Assembly (NCBI RefSeq): GCF_008329535.1
Contig: NZ_NPKR01000008.1
Location: 248,001 to 312,000, forward strand
Direction of reading: 5' to 3'
DNA: 64,000 bases
Source of the DNA: Mycolicibacterium sp. P1-18
GTDB lineage: Bacteria; Actinomycetota; Actinomycetes; Mycobacteriales; Mycobacteriaceae
This document shows, in pieces, positions 36,820 through 46,215 of the stretch. The position numbers and the translations under genes are program-made. How positions within the stretch are numbered: position 1 is the stretch's first letter; every line of letters starts with the position of its first letter. The notes beneath the pieces are model-generated. The model had not been told where the DNA came from, did no database searches, and worked only from the letters and a program-made list of their open reading frames with translations.

Positions 36820-37707
36820 GTGAGCAGAACTCCGACCACCGCGCGCAGGCTGTTCGACCGCTTCGAACCCGTGCACGCGCTGACGTACTTCGCACCCGAG
36901 TCCCGCGACGCCCTCGCGCAGGCGGGTTTCCGTGGATTCTGGATGGGCTACTTCGGCGCGCGCGCCGCCCCGCTGGGGGCGGTGGGCGCCGACCTCGTCA
37001 CCGCCGTCTTCTACAACTTTGCGCCGTCCCAGGTGGCGCGCGCACTGCCGTCGGCATGGGACTTCGCGAGCCCGGCCGATGCGCTCCGGGCCCGGGAGGC
37101 CGCCGCCGTCGCCGCGCTGATCCGCTGCGGCGTCGGAGACGGCGAGGAGGTGCGAACCGCCGCCGAACTGCTGGCCACGGCCGCGGCCACCGCGCCGCTG
37201 GACGGCCGCCCACTGTTCGCCGCGAATCGTGCCCTACCGTGGCCGGAGCACCCGGTGGCCCGGCTGTGGCACGCCAGCACCCTGCTGCGCGAACAACGCG
37301 GGGACGCGCACGTCGCGGTGCTCGTCGCCAACGGAGTCGGGGGCCGCGACTGCAACGTCCTGCACGCGCTCGCCGACCGGGTGCCGCGGGAGTTCTTGGC
37401 GCGCAGCCGTGAGTACGACGACGACGAGTGGCAGTCGTGCGTCGACCGTCTCGCCGCGCGCGGTCTCGTCGACGGTCAAGGGGCACTGACGGATTCGGGC
37501 CGCGACTTCAAGCAGCACCTCGAGGACTCGACCGACCGGTCGTCACTGTCGGCGTTCGACGCCCTCGACGACGGCGAACTGGACCTGCTGTTCCGCACGC
37601 TGACGCCGATCACCAGGGCGGTGGTCGCCGCGGGCGACATCCCCGCCGCCACGCCGATGGGGCTTCGCCGTGACGACCTCGACGACGACGGCGCGCATCC
37701 GTCCTAG
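36820..37707 (+). CDS. SCO6745-family helix-turn-helix-like protein
   Basis: This 295-residue, mostly helical protein opens '[45 protein letters not shown]', the standard start of an actinobacterial family annotated as SCO6745. The second half contains a winged-helix-like part ('[36 protein letters not shown]'). The function is not established. GTG at 36820 gives the family start. The 3' end overlaps the convergent YnfA-like gene by 4 bp. Confidence 0.75.
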   Translation: MSRTPTTARRLFDRFEPVHALTYFAPESRDALAQAGFRGFWMGYFGARAAPLGAVGADLVTAVFYNFAPSQVARALPSAWDFASPADALRAREAAAVAALIRCGVGDGEEVRTAAELLATAAATAPLDGRPLFAANRALPWPEHPVARLWHASTLLREQRGDAHVAVLVANGVGGRDCNVLHALADRVPREFLARSREYDDDEWQSCVDRLAARGLVDGQGALTDSGRDFKQHLEDSTDRSSLSAFDALDDGELDLLFRTLTPITRAVVAAGDIPAATPMGLRRDDLDDDGAHPS

Positions 37708-38033
37708 CGTGGGCCGTACATGATCAGGCCGACCCCGAGCAGGCACACGACCGCGCCCGTGACGTCCCAGCGGTCGGGCCGGAAGCCGTCGGTGACCATG
37801 CCCCACAGCAGGGAGCCGGCGATGAAGATTCCGCCGTAGGCGGCCAGCACGCGGCCGAAGTTGGCGTCCGGCTGGAACGCGGCCACGAAACCGTAGGCGC
37901 CGAGCGCCAGCACGCCGACGCCGGCCCACGGCCAGCCGCGGTGCTCCCGGACGCCCTGCCACACCAACCAGGCGCCGCCGATCTCCAGCAGTGCCGCCAC
38001 CACGAACAGCACCACCGACTTCAGCACCGTCAC
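37704..38033 (-). CDS. YnfA/UPF0060-family membrane protein
   Basis: This 109-residue protein has four membrane helices and the family pattern '[25 protein letters not shown]', '[34 protein letters not shown]' and '[23 protein letters not shown]'. It resembles small multidrug-resistance proteins; some homologues are implicated in efflux. GTG at 38033 overlaps the stop of the upstream kinase-fusion gene by 4 nt, fixing the start and linking the two in an operon. Confidence 0.9.
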   Translation of the reverse strand: MTVLKSVVLFVVAALLEIGGAWLVWQGVREHRGWPWAGVGVLALGAYGFVAAFQPDANFGRVLAAYGGIFIAGSLLWGMVTDGFRPDRWDVTGAVVCLLGVGLIMYGPR

Positions 38034-40030
38034 GTCCGGTTGCGGTTCCATTCGAGCCAGCCGACCCCGGTGCGGCCGTCGGTGGTCGTCACGGTGGCCC
38101 ACGCCCGCGGGAATCGGCTCAGCCGGCCGTCCGACGAGGTCAACAGCACCGGCGCATGCCCACGCACCTCGACGGTCGCCACGAGGTCACCCGGGGTGAT
38201 CTCCAGCGTGGTGGCAACCGGCAATTCGTCGTCGCCGAAGGTCTCCCGTGCGACGACCGTCTGCAGCTCGACGATCTCCCCGGCGCGCTGGACGTAGCCG
38301 GCCGCCATCGGTGGCGCGCCGGGGATCCTGAGGTCGAGGCCGTGGACGTGGGTGCCGTCGTCGAGGTGCAGCGCGCTCCACACCCACTCCATGCCCCACC
38401 AGTCGCGCGCGGCCCACGAGTGGTCCCGTTGCCCGGGAACGTCGGAGAACTCATACGTCCGGCCCTCCGCCCGGACGGTTCCGGACACGGTGCACGGAAT
38501 CTCGTATCGGGTCGACAGGCGGTACTGGTACGGCGTGCCATCGGTGGTCCACACCAGGTCCATCTCGAGATCGACGGGTCGGCCCGGGACACCCCGGAGG
38601 AGGTCGGCCGGATCGTCGTAGGCCATCCCCCTGCCGCGCAACGACACCCGGTGGGACTGCAGGGGCGCGGTGACCTCGAGTTCGAGGTCGACGCCGTCGA
38701 CCCGTACGCGGGTGTGGTCGGCAGGCAGCGGAGCCTCGAAGTCGAGCACGGCGATGGTGGGCAGGTTCGGTCCACAGAGCAGGGCGTTGACCCAGGCATG
38801 GCCCTGGTGCGGAATGAGGCCAAGTCGCAACCAGCCGCCCACCTCCTGGCGTGGGTCGACGAAGTCGAAGTACCAGCTCTCGCTCCACAGCGGTTCGTCG
38901 GACGGTTCGTGGCGGCCCTCGTCTTCGGGCGTGGGCTGCAACGGTTCCGGTTGCGACGGCGCGGGCAGCACGGCCAGTGCGCCGGTGTCGAGGACGTGTT
39001 GGCAGTGCCGCGCGATCATCGTGACGAACATCCGGTCGCCGCGCTCGGTGCGCTCGACCAGCATCGGCGACACGATCGACATCATCACCCCGAAGAAGCT
39101 CTGCCGCCGCACGCCCTCCCGCACGTCGTCCAGGCTCAAGGAGCGGTCTGACCCGAGTGCGTCGTGATAGGCGCGCAGCAGTGTCTCGCCGTGTTCGCGG
39201 CGCCGATCGGCGGGCAGGGCGCATCCCAGGAAGTAGGCGACGTCGGTCATCGCCGGCCCCCACGTGACGGTCTGCCAGTCCACCACGGTGAGCGGACGGT
39301 CGGCACCCTCCTGGCCGAACAACATGTTGTCCAGCCGGAAGTCGCCGTGCACCAGGCCCTGTGGGCGGCCGGACGCGGCCTCGGCGGCGAGGTAGTCGTC
39401 GAACGACGCGACCAGTCGTTCGCAGACCTCGAGGTGTTCGGGCGCGACTTCGTCGCGGTAGCGCTCGACGAAGCCCGCGTACAGCGCGGCCATCAGGCCC
39501 TGGTTCAGCGGCGTCTCCCGGTTGAGCCACTGCGCGTCCGCGAGGGCGCTGTCGCCGAGCAGCGGGCCGTGCACGCGACCGAGCTGGGTCAGCGCCATCG
39601 TCGCCTGCTCGACCGACGCGCCGCCGATCTCGTCGCCCACCACGGCCGGGGCGGCGTCGCCGAGCAGCAGGTCGAACGCTCCGGTCGCCGGGTCGTAGGC
39701 CGCGTGGTGGCATGGCGAGACCGGGCCGTGCAGCCCCGGCGCGACGTCGGTGTAGAACCGGACCTCCCGTTCGTAGAGACCCATCGCCAAGCCGGTCTGC
39801 CTGCTGCTGGGGTCCGCGGCGGCGACCTTCAGCACCACCGAGTCCGGACCGCTCTGGCCGTCGGCGTAGGTGAGCCCGACGCGGTAGCACTCGCTCATCT
39901 GTCCGGTGCCGATGCGCTCGACGGTGAAGTCGGTGACCGGTGTCCCGAGGGTGGCGGTCAACCAGTCGGCGGTGAGATCGTCGGGGCGTTCGATCAGGGC
40001 GTTGGCGAGGAAGGGTTGCACGCCGCCCAC
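38030..40030 (-). CDS. APH-like kinase fused to an AttH/lipocalin-like domain
   Basis: This 666-residue protein has residues 1-350 as an aminoglycoside-phosphotransferase-type kinase: 'VVLKVAAAD' (nucleotide Lys region), '[14 protein letters not shown]' (Brenner motif with catalytic Asp) and '[21 protein letters not shown]' (metal Asp). Residues 380-666 form a beta-rich domain with '[10 protein letters not shown]', '[11 protein letters not shown]' and '[36 protein letters not shown]', resembling AttH/CrtC-type lipocalin-like folds that act on lipids or steroids. The fusion suggests phosphorylation linked to a hydrophobic substrate (inference). GTG at 40030 or 40021. Confidence 0.8.
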   Translation of the reverse strand: MGGVQPFLANALIERPDDLTADWLTATLGTPVTDFTVERIGTGQMSECYRVGLTYADGQSGPDSVVLKVAAADPSSRQTGLAMGLYEREVRFYTDVAPGLHGPVSPCHHAAYDPATGAFDLLLGDAAPAVVGDEIGGASVEQATMALTQLGRVHGPLLGDSALADAQWLNRETPLNQGLMAALYAGFVERYRDEVAPEHLEVCERLVASFDDYLAAEAASGRPQGLVHGDFRLDNMLFGQEGADRPLTVVDWQTVTWGPAMTDVAYFLGCALPADRRREHGETLLRAYHDALGSDRSLSLDDVREGVRRQSFFGVMMSIVSPMLVERTERGDRMFVTMIARHCQHVLDTGALAVLPAPSQPEPLQPTPEDEGRHEPSDEPLWSESWYFDFVDPRQEVGGWLRLGLIPHQGHAWVNALLCGPNLPTIAVLDFEAPLPADHTRVRVDGVDLELEVTAPLQSHRVSLRGRGMAYDDPADLLRGVPGRPVDLEMDLVWTTDGTPYQYRLSTRYEIPCTVSGTVRAEGRTYEFSDVPGQRDHSWAARDWWGMEWVWSALHLDDGTHVHGLDLRIPGAPPMAAGYVQRAGEIVELQTVVARETFGDDELPVATTLEITPGDLVATVEVRGHAPVLLTSSDGRLSRFPRAWATVTTTDGRTGVGWLEWNRNRT

Positions 40031-40085
40031 GTTAGTCAGTGGGGGTCACCGGCGATGCCGTTTTCCGCCACGAACTTGACGGGCG

Positions 40086-42029
40086 TCAACTCTGTCCGTG
40101 GCACGCGTCCGACGGCGTGGCGGGCACGTCCAGGGATGGGTTGCGGTCGAAGAACCCGAACGGCTTCAGCCAGAACGACACCACGTCGACCGGCATCACC
40201 GGCCAGTCCTCCGGGCGGGTGATGTGGTGCAGACCAAAGACGTACCAGAGCACCACGTCGGTGTTCTCGATGGGCCGGTTGGCCTTCGTCCACTGCCCAA
40301 GCCCGGTGTCCTCGGCCGACTGGTTCACGAATTCCCCTGCGGGCCAACGTTCGTCGGCGGAGTTCGGCGTCACCCACAGGGTGTGCCCGATGACGTTGGC
40401 GCGCTTGAGGACTGGGGAGGCGGGGTCGAACATCGCCGGGATGGCACCGCCGGGCACCAACTTGTACGCGGGGTGGGTGCCCACGCCGTTGGTCACGTTC
40501 GGGTTCACCACCTTCCACGCGCGCTGGGTGGCGAAGTCGACGTCCTGCATGCCCTCGCTCTCGCTGCGCAAGGGAACGTTGCGCGTCACAAGCGACAGCC
40601 CGTACGGATTGTCGGGCCCCATGGGCTCGGCGTAGGACTCCGACATGACCACGGTGTTGTCGGAGCCGTCGACGTCCATGTCGAGGCGGGCCACCAGAAA
40701 GTGTTGGTGGAAGGGTGCATACGTCCGCTCGTCGACGAGCGTGCCGTTCGGATTCGGGGCGCCGGGAGCCAATGGCGTGGTGACCATGATGCCGGTGGCG
40801 CGCACCTCGCACTCGATGTTGCCGTCCTGGTAGAGGCGCCAGTAGACCAGGTACTCGTAGTTGGCGACCGTCACGTGGAAGGAGATGGTCAGACGGCGGA
40901 TCCGGCGGACCTCGGCCCCCGAGTCGTGGTCGACGTGCTTCCACAGCACGGCGCCGTCCTCTTCGTGAATGCAGATGGCGTTGGTGATCGTGTAGGGCGC
41001 GCCCGTGCTGTCGTGCATCACGGCGTCGAGGTAGCGAATCTCGCCGAGGCAGTCGCAGCCGAGTTCGAGCGAGGTGGTCATGAAGCCGAGGCCCCACTCG
41101 CCGATGTCGAAGGCGGTCCGACGGTAGTGGTCGGTCGAGGAGTCGCGGTACGGAACGATCATCTCGGCGAACGACATTCGGTGGGCGATCGAGCGCTCAC
41201 GGTCGCCGTCGCGGTAGGCCACGGTGTGCAGGGTCATGCCCTCGCGGTAGTTGAAACCGATGCGCAACGACCAGTTCTGCCACCGCAGCAGGTTGCCGTC
41301 CAGGGTGAACGACGGACCCTCGGGCTGGGTGATGAGCAGCGGCTTGAGCGGTTCCCGCGTCGACGCGGCGCGAATGCGCTCCGGAACGTGCTGCGGCGCG
41401 TATTCGCCCATCACGTCGGGTGTTTCGACTCCCCCGTCATCCTCCACCCGCAGCAGCTCCATGGTGTTCAGGTCGACGACGCAGTGCAGACCGCTGACCA
41501 GGTGGGCATACGGGTTGGCACCGGGCGCGTCCTTGCGCCACGTGTCCGACCAGCCCAGCCTGCGGTCGCGGAACTCGGCGGGCGCGACCGCGTCACCGAA
41601 CGTCCAGGTGTCCATGAACACGTTGTCCAGGTCGGTGATGCCCCGCTTGGCGAGGGCGGCGATCACGTCGGGGTGCGCGCGCAGCAACCGGTCGCACTCG
41701 AGGAACTCGTCCACGGTGAAGTTGGCCTGCACACCGGGGACGTGGACGAACGACTCGACCCGGTCGTCGGTCAGCGACACCACGGCCTTGTACGTGGCGT
41801 TGGCGGACCGGTCGAGGCAGATCGCCGTCGCGCGCCGTGCGGGCACGTCGCCGCCGCCGTCGAACCGCCGCAATTCGTCCTTGCCCGGCTCCACCAATTC
41901 GATGGAGGCGAACCGCCAGCCGAGGCCCGAACCCGCGGACGGGGCGGCCTGCACCTGATGCTCGCGGCGCAACACCGCAGCGACAGCGGAGAATTCGTCG
42001 GACGACAGGGGGTCCAGTGGGTGCGTCAC
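40086..42029 (-). CDS. Copper-containing primary amine oxidase
   Basis: This 647-residue topaquinone amine oxidase has the cofactor motif N390-Y391-E392-Y393, so Y391 becomes topaquinone. Copper ligands are H441 and H443 ('HQHFLVARLD') plus the His in 'GLHHITRPEDWPVMP'. The catalytic base is D308 in 'AFDIGEWG'. All key positions match the Arthrobacter globiformis enzyme. It oxidises a primary amine to aldehyde, ammonia and peroxide. GTG at 42029 follows GGTGAG; the frame continues upstream but without coding character. It lies downstream of the LipT-like gene on the same strand. Confidence 0.93.
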   Translation of the reverse strand: MTHPLDPLSSDEFSAVAAVLRREHQVQAAPSAGSGLGWRFASIELVEPGKDELRRFDGGGDVPARRATAICLDRSANATYKAVVSLTDDRVESFVHVPGVQANFTVDEFLECDRLLRAHPDVIAALAKRGITDLDNVFMDTWTFGDAVAPAEFRDRRLGWSDTWRKDAPGANPYAHLVSGLHCVVDLNTMELLRVEDDGGVETPDVMGEYAPQHVPERIRAASTREPLKPLLITQPEGPSFTLDGNLLRWQNWSLRIGFNYREGMTLHTVAYRDGDRERSIAHRMSFAEMIVPYRDSSTDHYRRTAFDIGEWGLGFMTTSLELGCDCLGEIRYLDAVMHDSTGAPYTITNAICIHEEDGAVLWKHVDHDSGAEVRRIRRLTISFHVTVANYEYLVYWRLYQDGNIECEVRATGIMVTTPLAPGAPNPNGTLVDERTYAPFHQHFLVARLDMDVDGSDNTVVMSESYAEPMGPDNPYGLSLVTRNVPLRSESEGMQDVDFATQRAWKVVNPNVTNGVGTHPAYKLVPGGAIPAMFDPASPVLKRANVIGHTLWVTPNSADERWPAGEFVNQSAEDTGLGQWTKANRPIENTDVVLWYVFGLHHITRPEDWPVMPVDVVSFWLKPFGFFDRNPSLDVPATPSDACHGQS

Positions 42030-42124
42030 CTCACCACTCGACCACGTCGACGGCGGACGCGCGCGAGGATCGCGGGAAACTCGCCCAACCCTCCCCCGTC
42101 GCTTCGCGCGCTCCACCGGGGCCC

Positions 42125-43636
42125 TCAGTTGGCGGCCAGCGTGAAGCCCTCCCACGCGCGTCGACGGTCGGCGTTGGGGTCGTATTCGAGGTGCGAGTGC
42201 CGGTCGAAGACCATCACCGCGCGCTGGTCGGCGGTGTACCGGGGCCAGCGGTCGCCCGGTGACCCGGTGCGGCTGAACGAGCGCCACCTGTTCTGCACGT
42301 CGTTGGAGACGCGGCGCGCCGAGCGGCGGTCGGCAACGGCGGTCATCAGCGACCCGAACCGCGTGCGGTAGACGTCGAAGACGGCCAGCAACTCCGTGGC
42401 GTGGGTGGCACCGAGGCCCGACAGGTGGAACGTTCGCGGTGCGTAGTCGTACCGGTAGACGTAGGTCGGGGCGTGCTGGCCGTGCGCGGCGGCGATCTGC
42501 CACGCCGCGGTCCCGAAGGCGAAGTCGCCACCGAGGCGGATGCAGGCACTCGGGCTCGGGTAGCCGGGGTAGGCCTTGGTGATTCGTTCCTTGAGTTCGA
42601 CGTCGGAGTCGGCGAGGAGCAACTCGATCGCCGGCTCCGTCGTCGGCAGCAGTTGCAGGAACCGGGTGAACAGCCGCCCCTCGTCGCGGTTGGTGCCCAC
42701 GATGAGGGGCACCCGGTGGGCAGTGCCGTCGCGCATCGCCTGCAGCGGGTCGTGCGGCAGGAGTGTCGTGCCGTAGGTCGGTCCGACGGGGAAGGCGCCG
42801 CGCATCTCCGTCATGCCGAGTCGCATGACGGCATTCAACGCGTCGATCAGCTGGGCGGGCCTGGCGTTCATCACGGCGGCAGCCCCATGCTCGGGGGTGG
42901 CGCCCAACTCGCGGACGAAGTCGTCGGCAAAGGCGGCGGCCACGTTCGGCGGCCCCGCCATGCCGCTGGCCGGGCTCTCCGAGATCGCTCGCTGGAACAA
43001 GCCCTTGGCCTCGGGCACCGCCAGCAGGGTCGCGACCGCATGGGCACCGGCGCTCTCGCCGAAGATGGTCACGTTGTCCGGATCGCCACCGAACACGGCG
43101 GCGTTGTCGCGGACCCACCGCAGGGCCATGATCAGGTCCCGCAGGAACAGGTTGTCCTCGATCGGGTGCTCGGGCGTCGAAAGGGCCGAGAGATCCAGGC
43201 ATCCCAACGCACCCAGCCGATAGTTCACCGAGACGTAGACGCAGCCGCGCCGGGCCATGGACCCGCCGTCGTAGATCGGGGTGGCCGAGCTGCCGAGGAT
43301 GTAGCCGCCGCCGTGGATGAAGAACATCACGGGCAGGGGCCCGTCGTTGCCAGGATTCTCCGGCGCGACCACGTTGAGCGTCAGACAGTCCTCGCTCATC
43401 GGCTGAAACTTGCCGAGCCCGAGGAGGGTGTACTTGCGCTCCTGCGGCGCGCAGTAGGTGAACCCGTGGCAGTAGCGAACCCCTGGCCACGGCTGGACCG
43501 GCTGAGGGGCGCGCAGCCGCAACGGCCCCACGGGCGGGCGGGCGTACGGGACGGACCGCCAGCGGTGAACCCCGTCGGCGGTGAAACCCTCGATGACGCC
43601 GCTGTCGACGGTGACGCGAATGGTGCGTTCGTGCAT
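42125..43636 (-). CDS. lipT: Type B carboxylesterase, LipT-like
   Basis: This 503-residue alpha/beta hydrolase has 'MFFIHGGGYILGSS' (oxyanion hole), nucleophile elbow 'TIFGESAGAHAV', acid in 'GTNRDEGRLFTRF' and His in 'GATHATELLAVF'. Length, motifs and the divergent lppI gene match M. tuberculosis LipT (Rv2045c). It hydrolyses short-chain esters; no signal peptide is seen. The amine oxidase follows 95 bp downstream. Confidence 0.88.
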   Translation of the reverse strand: MHERTIRVTVDSGVIEGFTADGVHRWRSVPYARPPVGPLRLRAPQPVQPWPGVRYCHGFTYCAPQERKYTLLGLGKFQPMSEDCLTLNVVAPENPGNDGPLPVMFFIHGGGYILGSSATPIYDGGSMARRGCVYVSVNYRLGALGCLDLSALSTPEHPIEDNLFLRDLIMALRWVRDNAAVFGGDPDNVTIFGESAGAHAVATLLAVPEAKGLFQRAISESPASGMAGPPNVAAAFADDFVRELGATPEHGAAAVMNARPAQLIDALNAVMRLGMTEMRGAFPVGPTYGTTLLPHDPLQAMRDGTAHRVPLIVGTNRDEGRLFTRFLQLLPTTEPAIELLLADSDVELKERITKAYPGYPSPSACIRLGGDFAFGTAAWQIAAAHGQHAPTYVYRYDYAPRTFHLSGLGATHATELLAVFDVYRTRFGSLMTAVADRRSARRVSNDVQNRWRSFSRTGSPGDRWPRYTADQRAVMVFDRHSHLEYDPNADRRRAWEGFTLAAN

Positions 43637-43713
43637 GACCCGACGTTAGCGAAGAACGGGGCTCTCGACGTGCCTGACGGGCCGTCCGATGCGGGACCGC
43701 TACCCTGGTCGGC

Positions 43714-44400
43714 ATGCGACTTGCCCTCCTGCTCGCCGTGTCTGCGCTGGTGGCGGGCTGTTCGGGCGGGGTGCAGGGCCCAGCGGAAGGTACCGGTTCC
43801 ACGTCCGCCACCGCGACGACGAGCACGGCCTCGACGTCGCCACCGACCACGACGCCGCCGAGGGTCGCCGGTGCGGCGCCACGACAGGGCGCCCCGATCG
43901 GCGACGTCGTCCGGTGGATCGAGGCCGGCACACCCGCCGACGTCGCCGGCCATCACTCGATGACCCGGGGCGGCGAGACGACGGACCTCGGTGGCGACGT
44001 CGCGTTCACCACGGCGGGCACCGAGACCAACTGCGTGACCAACCGCCGTCAGGACGGCGCGCTGGCGTGTCTGGTGAAGTTGGCGGACCCGCCCCCGCGA
44101 CCCGCGGGAATCGAGACGGCGTGGAAGCCCAACTGGGTCGACTTCGCGGGCGCGACCGTCGACGTCGGATCGCCACACGGCGACCCCGGACCGTTTCGGG
44201 ACGGCTCGGGGGCGGAACTGCCGGCCGGCCAGAGCCTGGCGTTCGGCGACTACCGGTGCCGTGCCGACGCGGCGGGCCTGTTCTGCGTCGACTACGCCCA
44301 TCAGGCCGCGATCGGGCTGAGCGCGCGTGGCGTGGTGCCGTTCGGGTGCCTGCAGAAGACGACGCCGCCGGCGGACATCGGGCTGCGGTTCAGCTGCTGA
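43714..44400 (+). CDS. lppI: LppI-like lipoprotein
   Basis: This 228-residue lipoprotein has a short signal and lipobox VAGC with C16 as anchor, followed by a Thr/Ser-rich linker (about 20-50). The folded part has cysteines in 'TNCVTN', 'LACLVK', 'YRCRAD', 'LFCVDY', 'FGCLQK' and 'FSC', enough for three disulfides. Divergence from lipT is the same arrangement as Rv2045c/Rv2046 in M. tuberculosis, which supports the name. The function is unknown; surface location is expected. Confidence 0.8.
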   Translation: MRLALLLAVSALVAGCSGGVQGPAEGTGSTSATATTSTASTSPPTTTPPRVAGAAPRQGAPIGDVVRWIEAGTPADVAGHHSMTRGGETTDLGGDVAFTTAGTETNCVTNRRQDGALACLVKLADPPPRPAGIETAWKPNWVDFAGATVDVGSPHGDPGPFRDGSGAELPAGQSLAFGDYRCRADAAGLFCVDYAHQAAIGLSARGVVPFGCLQKTTPPADIGLRFSC

Positions 44401-45175
44401 CGGACCGGTCCTCCGACGCCCGCAGGTCGACGACCAGCGTGCAGACCACGCCGAGCGCCGCCCCGGCCAGACCGGCCACGGCCGCGGGCAGCAGCGTGCC
44501 GGGGTCGTTGGCGATCACCAGGACGCCGAACGCCGAGGCGACGGTCAGCAGCACGACCAGGGGATGGGTCCACGGGTGCGGGGCGCCGAACGCCGTCGCG
44601 ACCAGCATCCCCAGCAGCAGGGCCAGAAGGTGGCCCACGTTGGTGAAGTCGGCGCCGGCGACGACGGCCGTCCCCGCGACGGCGAGCCACCAGCCGACCC
44701 ACGCCGGTCGCCAGCGCCGGGGAATCGTCGGGGTGAGGGCGCCGAGCACCGCCGTGGCGCCGTAGCTCATTCCGACGTCGGTGGCGCCGGTGACACTCCT
44801 CGGCAACCAGCCATGGGACACCGCGGCCCACAGTCCGGCGGCGACCAGCAGTGTCGCGCCGACGTGCCCCACCGCGAACGCCACCATCAACCGGCGACTG
44901 CGCCACAGCAGTTCGCCCAGCGCGAGCAGGCACACCAGGCCGGGCAGCCAGTAGAGGACCGGTCCCGCGTCGACGACGAATGCGCTGCCTAGCAATGTCC
45001 CGACGTGCCCGTGCCGCAGATTGTGCAGGTTGGTACTGGCGTGCAGGATTATCCGGTCCTGTACGGCGGGATCGAGTTTCACCAGGGTCGCGGTGACGAC
45101 GACCAGCACGACGGCATAGCCCACGGTCACTCGAACGCGGGCCAGTCGGGCGATCGTCGAGGCCACCATCGGCAC
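44390..45175 (-). CDS. Rhomboid-like membrane protein
   Basis: This 261-residue protein has six or more hydrophobic helices. 'ILHASTNLHNLRHGHVGTLLGSAF' and 'GMSYGATAVLGALTP' occupy the places of the rhomboid N/H loop and the GxSG motif, and 'FTNVGHLLALLLGML' carries the later His. The serine motif reads G-M-S-Y-G rather than G-x-S-G, so catalysis is doubtful. It begins 3 bp after the cyclase stop, so the two form an operon. The 3' end overlaps lppI by 11 bp. Confidence 0.72.
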   Translation of the reverse strand: MPMVASTIARLARVRVTVGYAVVLVVVTATLVKLDPAVQDRIILHASTNLHNLRHGHVGTLLGSAFVVDAGPVLYWLPGLVCLLALGELLWRSRRLMVAFAVGHVGATLLVAAGLWAAVSHGWLPRSVTGATDVGMSYGATAVLGALTPTIPRRWRPAWVGWWLAVAGTAVVAGADFTNVGHLLALLLGMLVATAFGAPHPWTHPLVVLLTVASAFGVLVIANDPGTLLPAAVAGLAGAALGVVCTLVVDLRASEDRSVSS

Positions 45176-45178
45176 CGA

Positions 45179-46045
45179 CTATGCCCCCGGCGCCTCCGCC
45201 TCGACCCCGTCCGTACCTGGCAGGTGCCTGCGGGTCTTCACCCAATACATCACGAGATCGTCGGGCACGCCGGGCGCCTTCGCCGAGAACAGCGGCTTGC
45301 GGACGCGTTTGACCGTGATGCCCAGCGATTCGAAGTCCTCGTCGGAGATGCCGGCGAGGGTCACGTTGGACACCACCAGCCCACCCCTGGTGGCGCGGTC
45401 CATGACCCGCGCGGCCACGTTGACGTCGACGCCCAGCCAGTCCGATCCGATCCGCTGTGGGCGGCCGGTGTGGATGCCGGCACGCATCATCGGCGTAAAA
45501 CCGCCGACCTCAACGCCTTTGACGGCGTCCAGGGCGGCCAGCACGGCACCGACGGCGGTGGCGGGATCACGGAAGACCGCCATCGCGCCGTCCCCCATCC
45601 GCTTGACGATCTGTCCGCCGGCCTCCAGCAGCGGCGGCTCCGTCACCTGGGTGACCCGCCGCACCAACTTGAGCGCGGCGTCGTCTCCGGCGCGGAGCGA
45701 CCAATCCGAGTATCCGACCAGGTCGGTGAACACCAGCGTCACCTCGCGGTTCGCCGGTTGACCCGACACGCGTTCGGTCAGCGCCTGCCACACCTGCAGG
45801 CCCGCCAGGCTGACCTCGCGGGATGCGGCGTGGCGATCCAGAATGCGATCGGCCGCTCGCGCCGCCGCACGGGGGCCGCCGACCCCGGCCGCGGACAGCG
45901 GATCCCCGAAGTCCGGGTCACCGGGCAACACCCGGCGCGCGCGCTTGACGAAGTTGACGAGTCCGTCGTCGTGGTTGGCGTTCTTCAGCCAGTGCAGTGG
46001 ACCGCCGCCGTCGCCTGACCGTTCCTCGAACGCTTCGGCAGCCAC
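45179..46045 (-). CDS. Class III adenylate/guanylate cyclase
   Basis: This 288-residue protein has a short helical N-terminus (1-100) and one class III cyclase domain. The metal aspartates are D108 ('LVFTDLVGYSDW') and D152 ('QIVKRMGDGAMAVF'), with K148 as base-contact residue and 'DWLGVDVNVAARVMDRA' supplying the Asp/Asn/Arg set. It should make cAMP as a homodimer. The position close to tsnR-rplT-rpmI-infC matches M. tuberculosis Rv1647. It leads an operon with the rhomboid-like gene. Confidence 0.9.
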   Translation of the reverse strand: MAAEAFEERSGDGGGPLHWLKNANHDDGLVNFVKRARRVLPGDPDFGDPLSAAGVGGPRAAARAADRILDRHAASREVSLAGLQVWQALTERVSGQPANREVTLVFTDLVGYSDWSLRAGDDAALKLVRRVTQVTEPPLLEAGGQIVKRMGDGAMAVFRDPATAVGAVLAALDAVKGVEVGGFTPMMRAGIHTGRPQRIGSDWLGVDVNVAARVMDRATRGGLVVSNVTLAGISDEDFESLGITVKRVRKPLFSAKAPGVPDDLVMYWVKTRRHLPGTDGVEAEAPGA

Positions 46046-46215
46046 TCGACCAGACTAGGTGTCCGCCGCTTGGTGGTCCGGTCGACCTCCCACCGACTGT
46101 GGACAACGTGGGTTGTCACGAATACGTTGGGTGATCAGTTCGCCCGCGCCACGTTTTCCCGCAGGCCTGCGCCCGGCGCGTGGTCGGCACGAGCCAAGAA
46201 GGGCAGCCTGAACAC

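Noticed and set aside
40098-42371. 757-codon plus-strand frame opposite the amine oxidase
   Set aside because: The minus strand encodes a complete topaquinone oxidase with all ligands; this frame has none.
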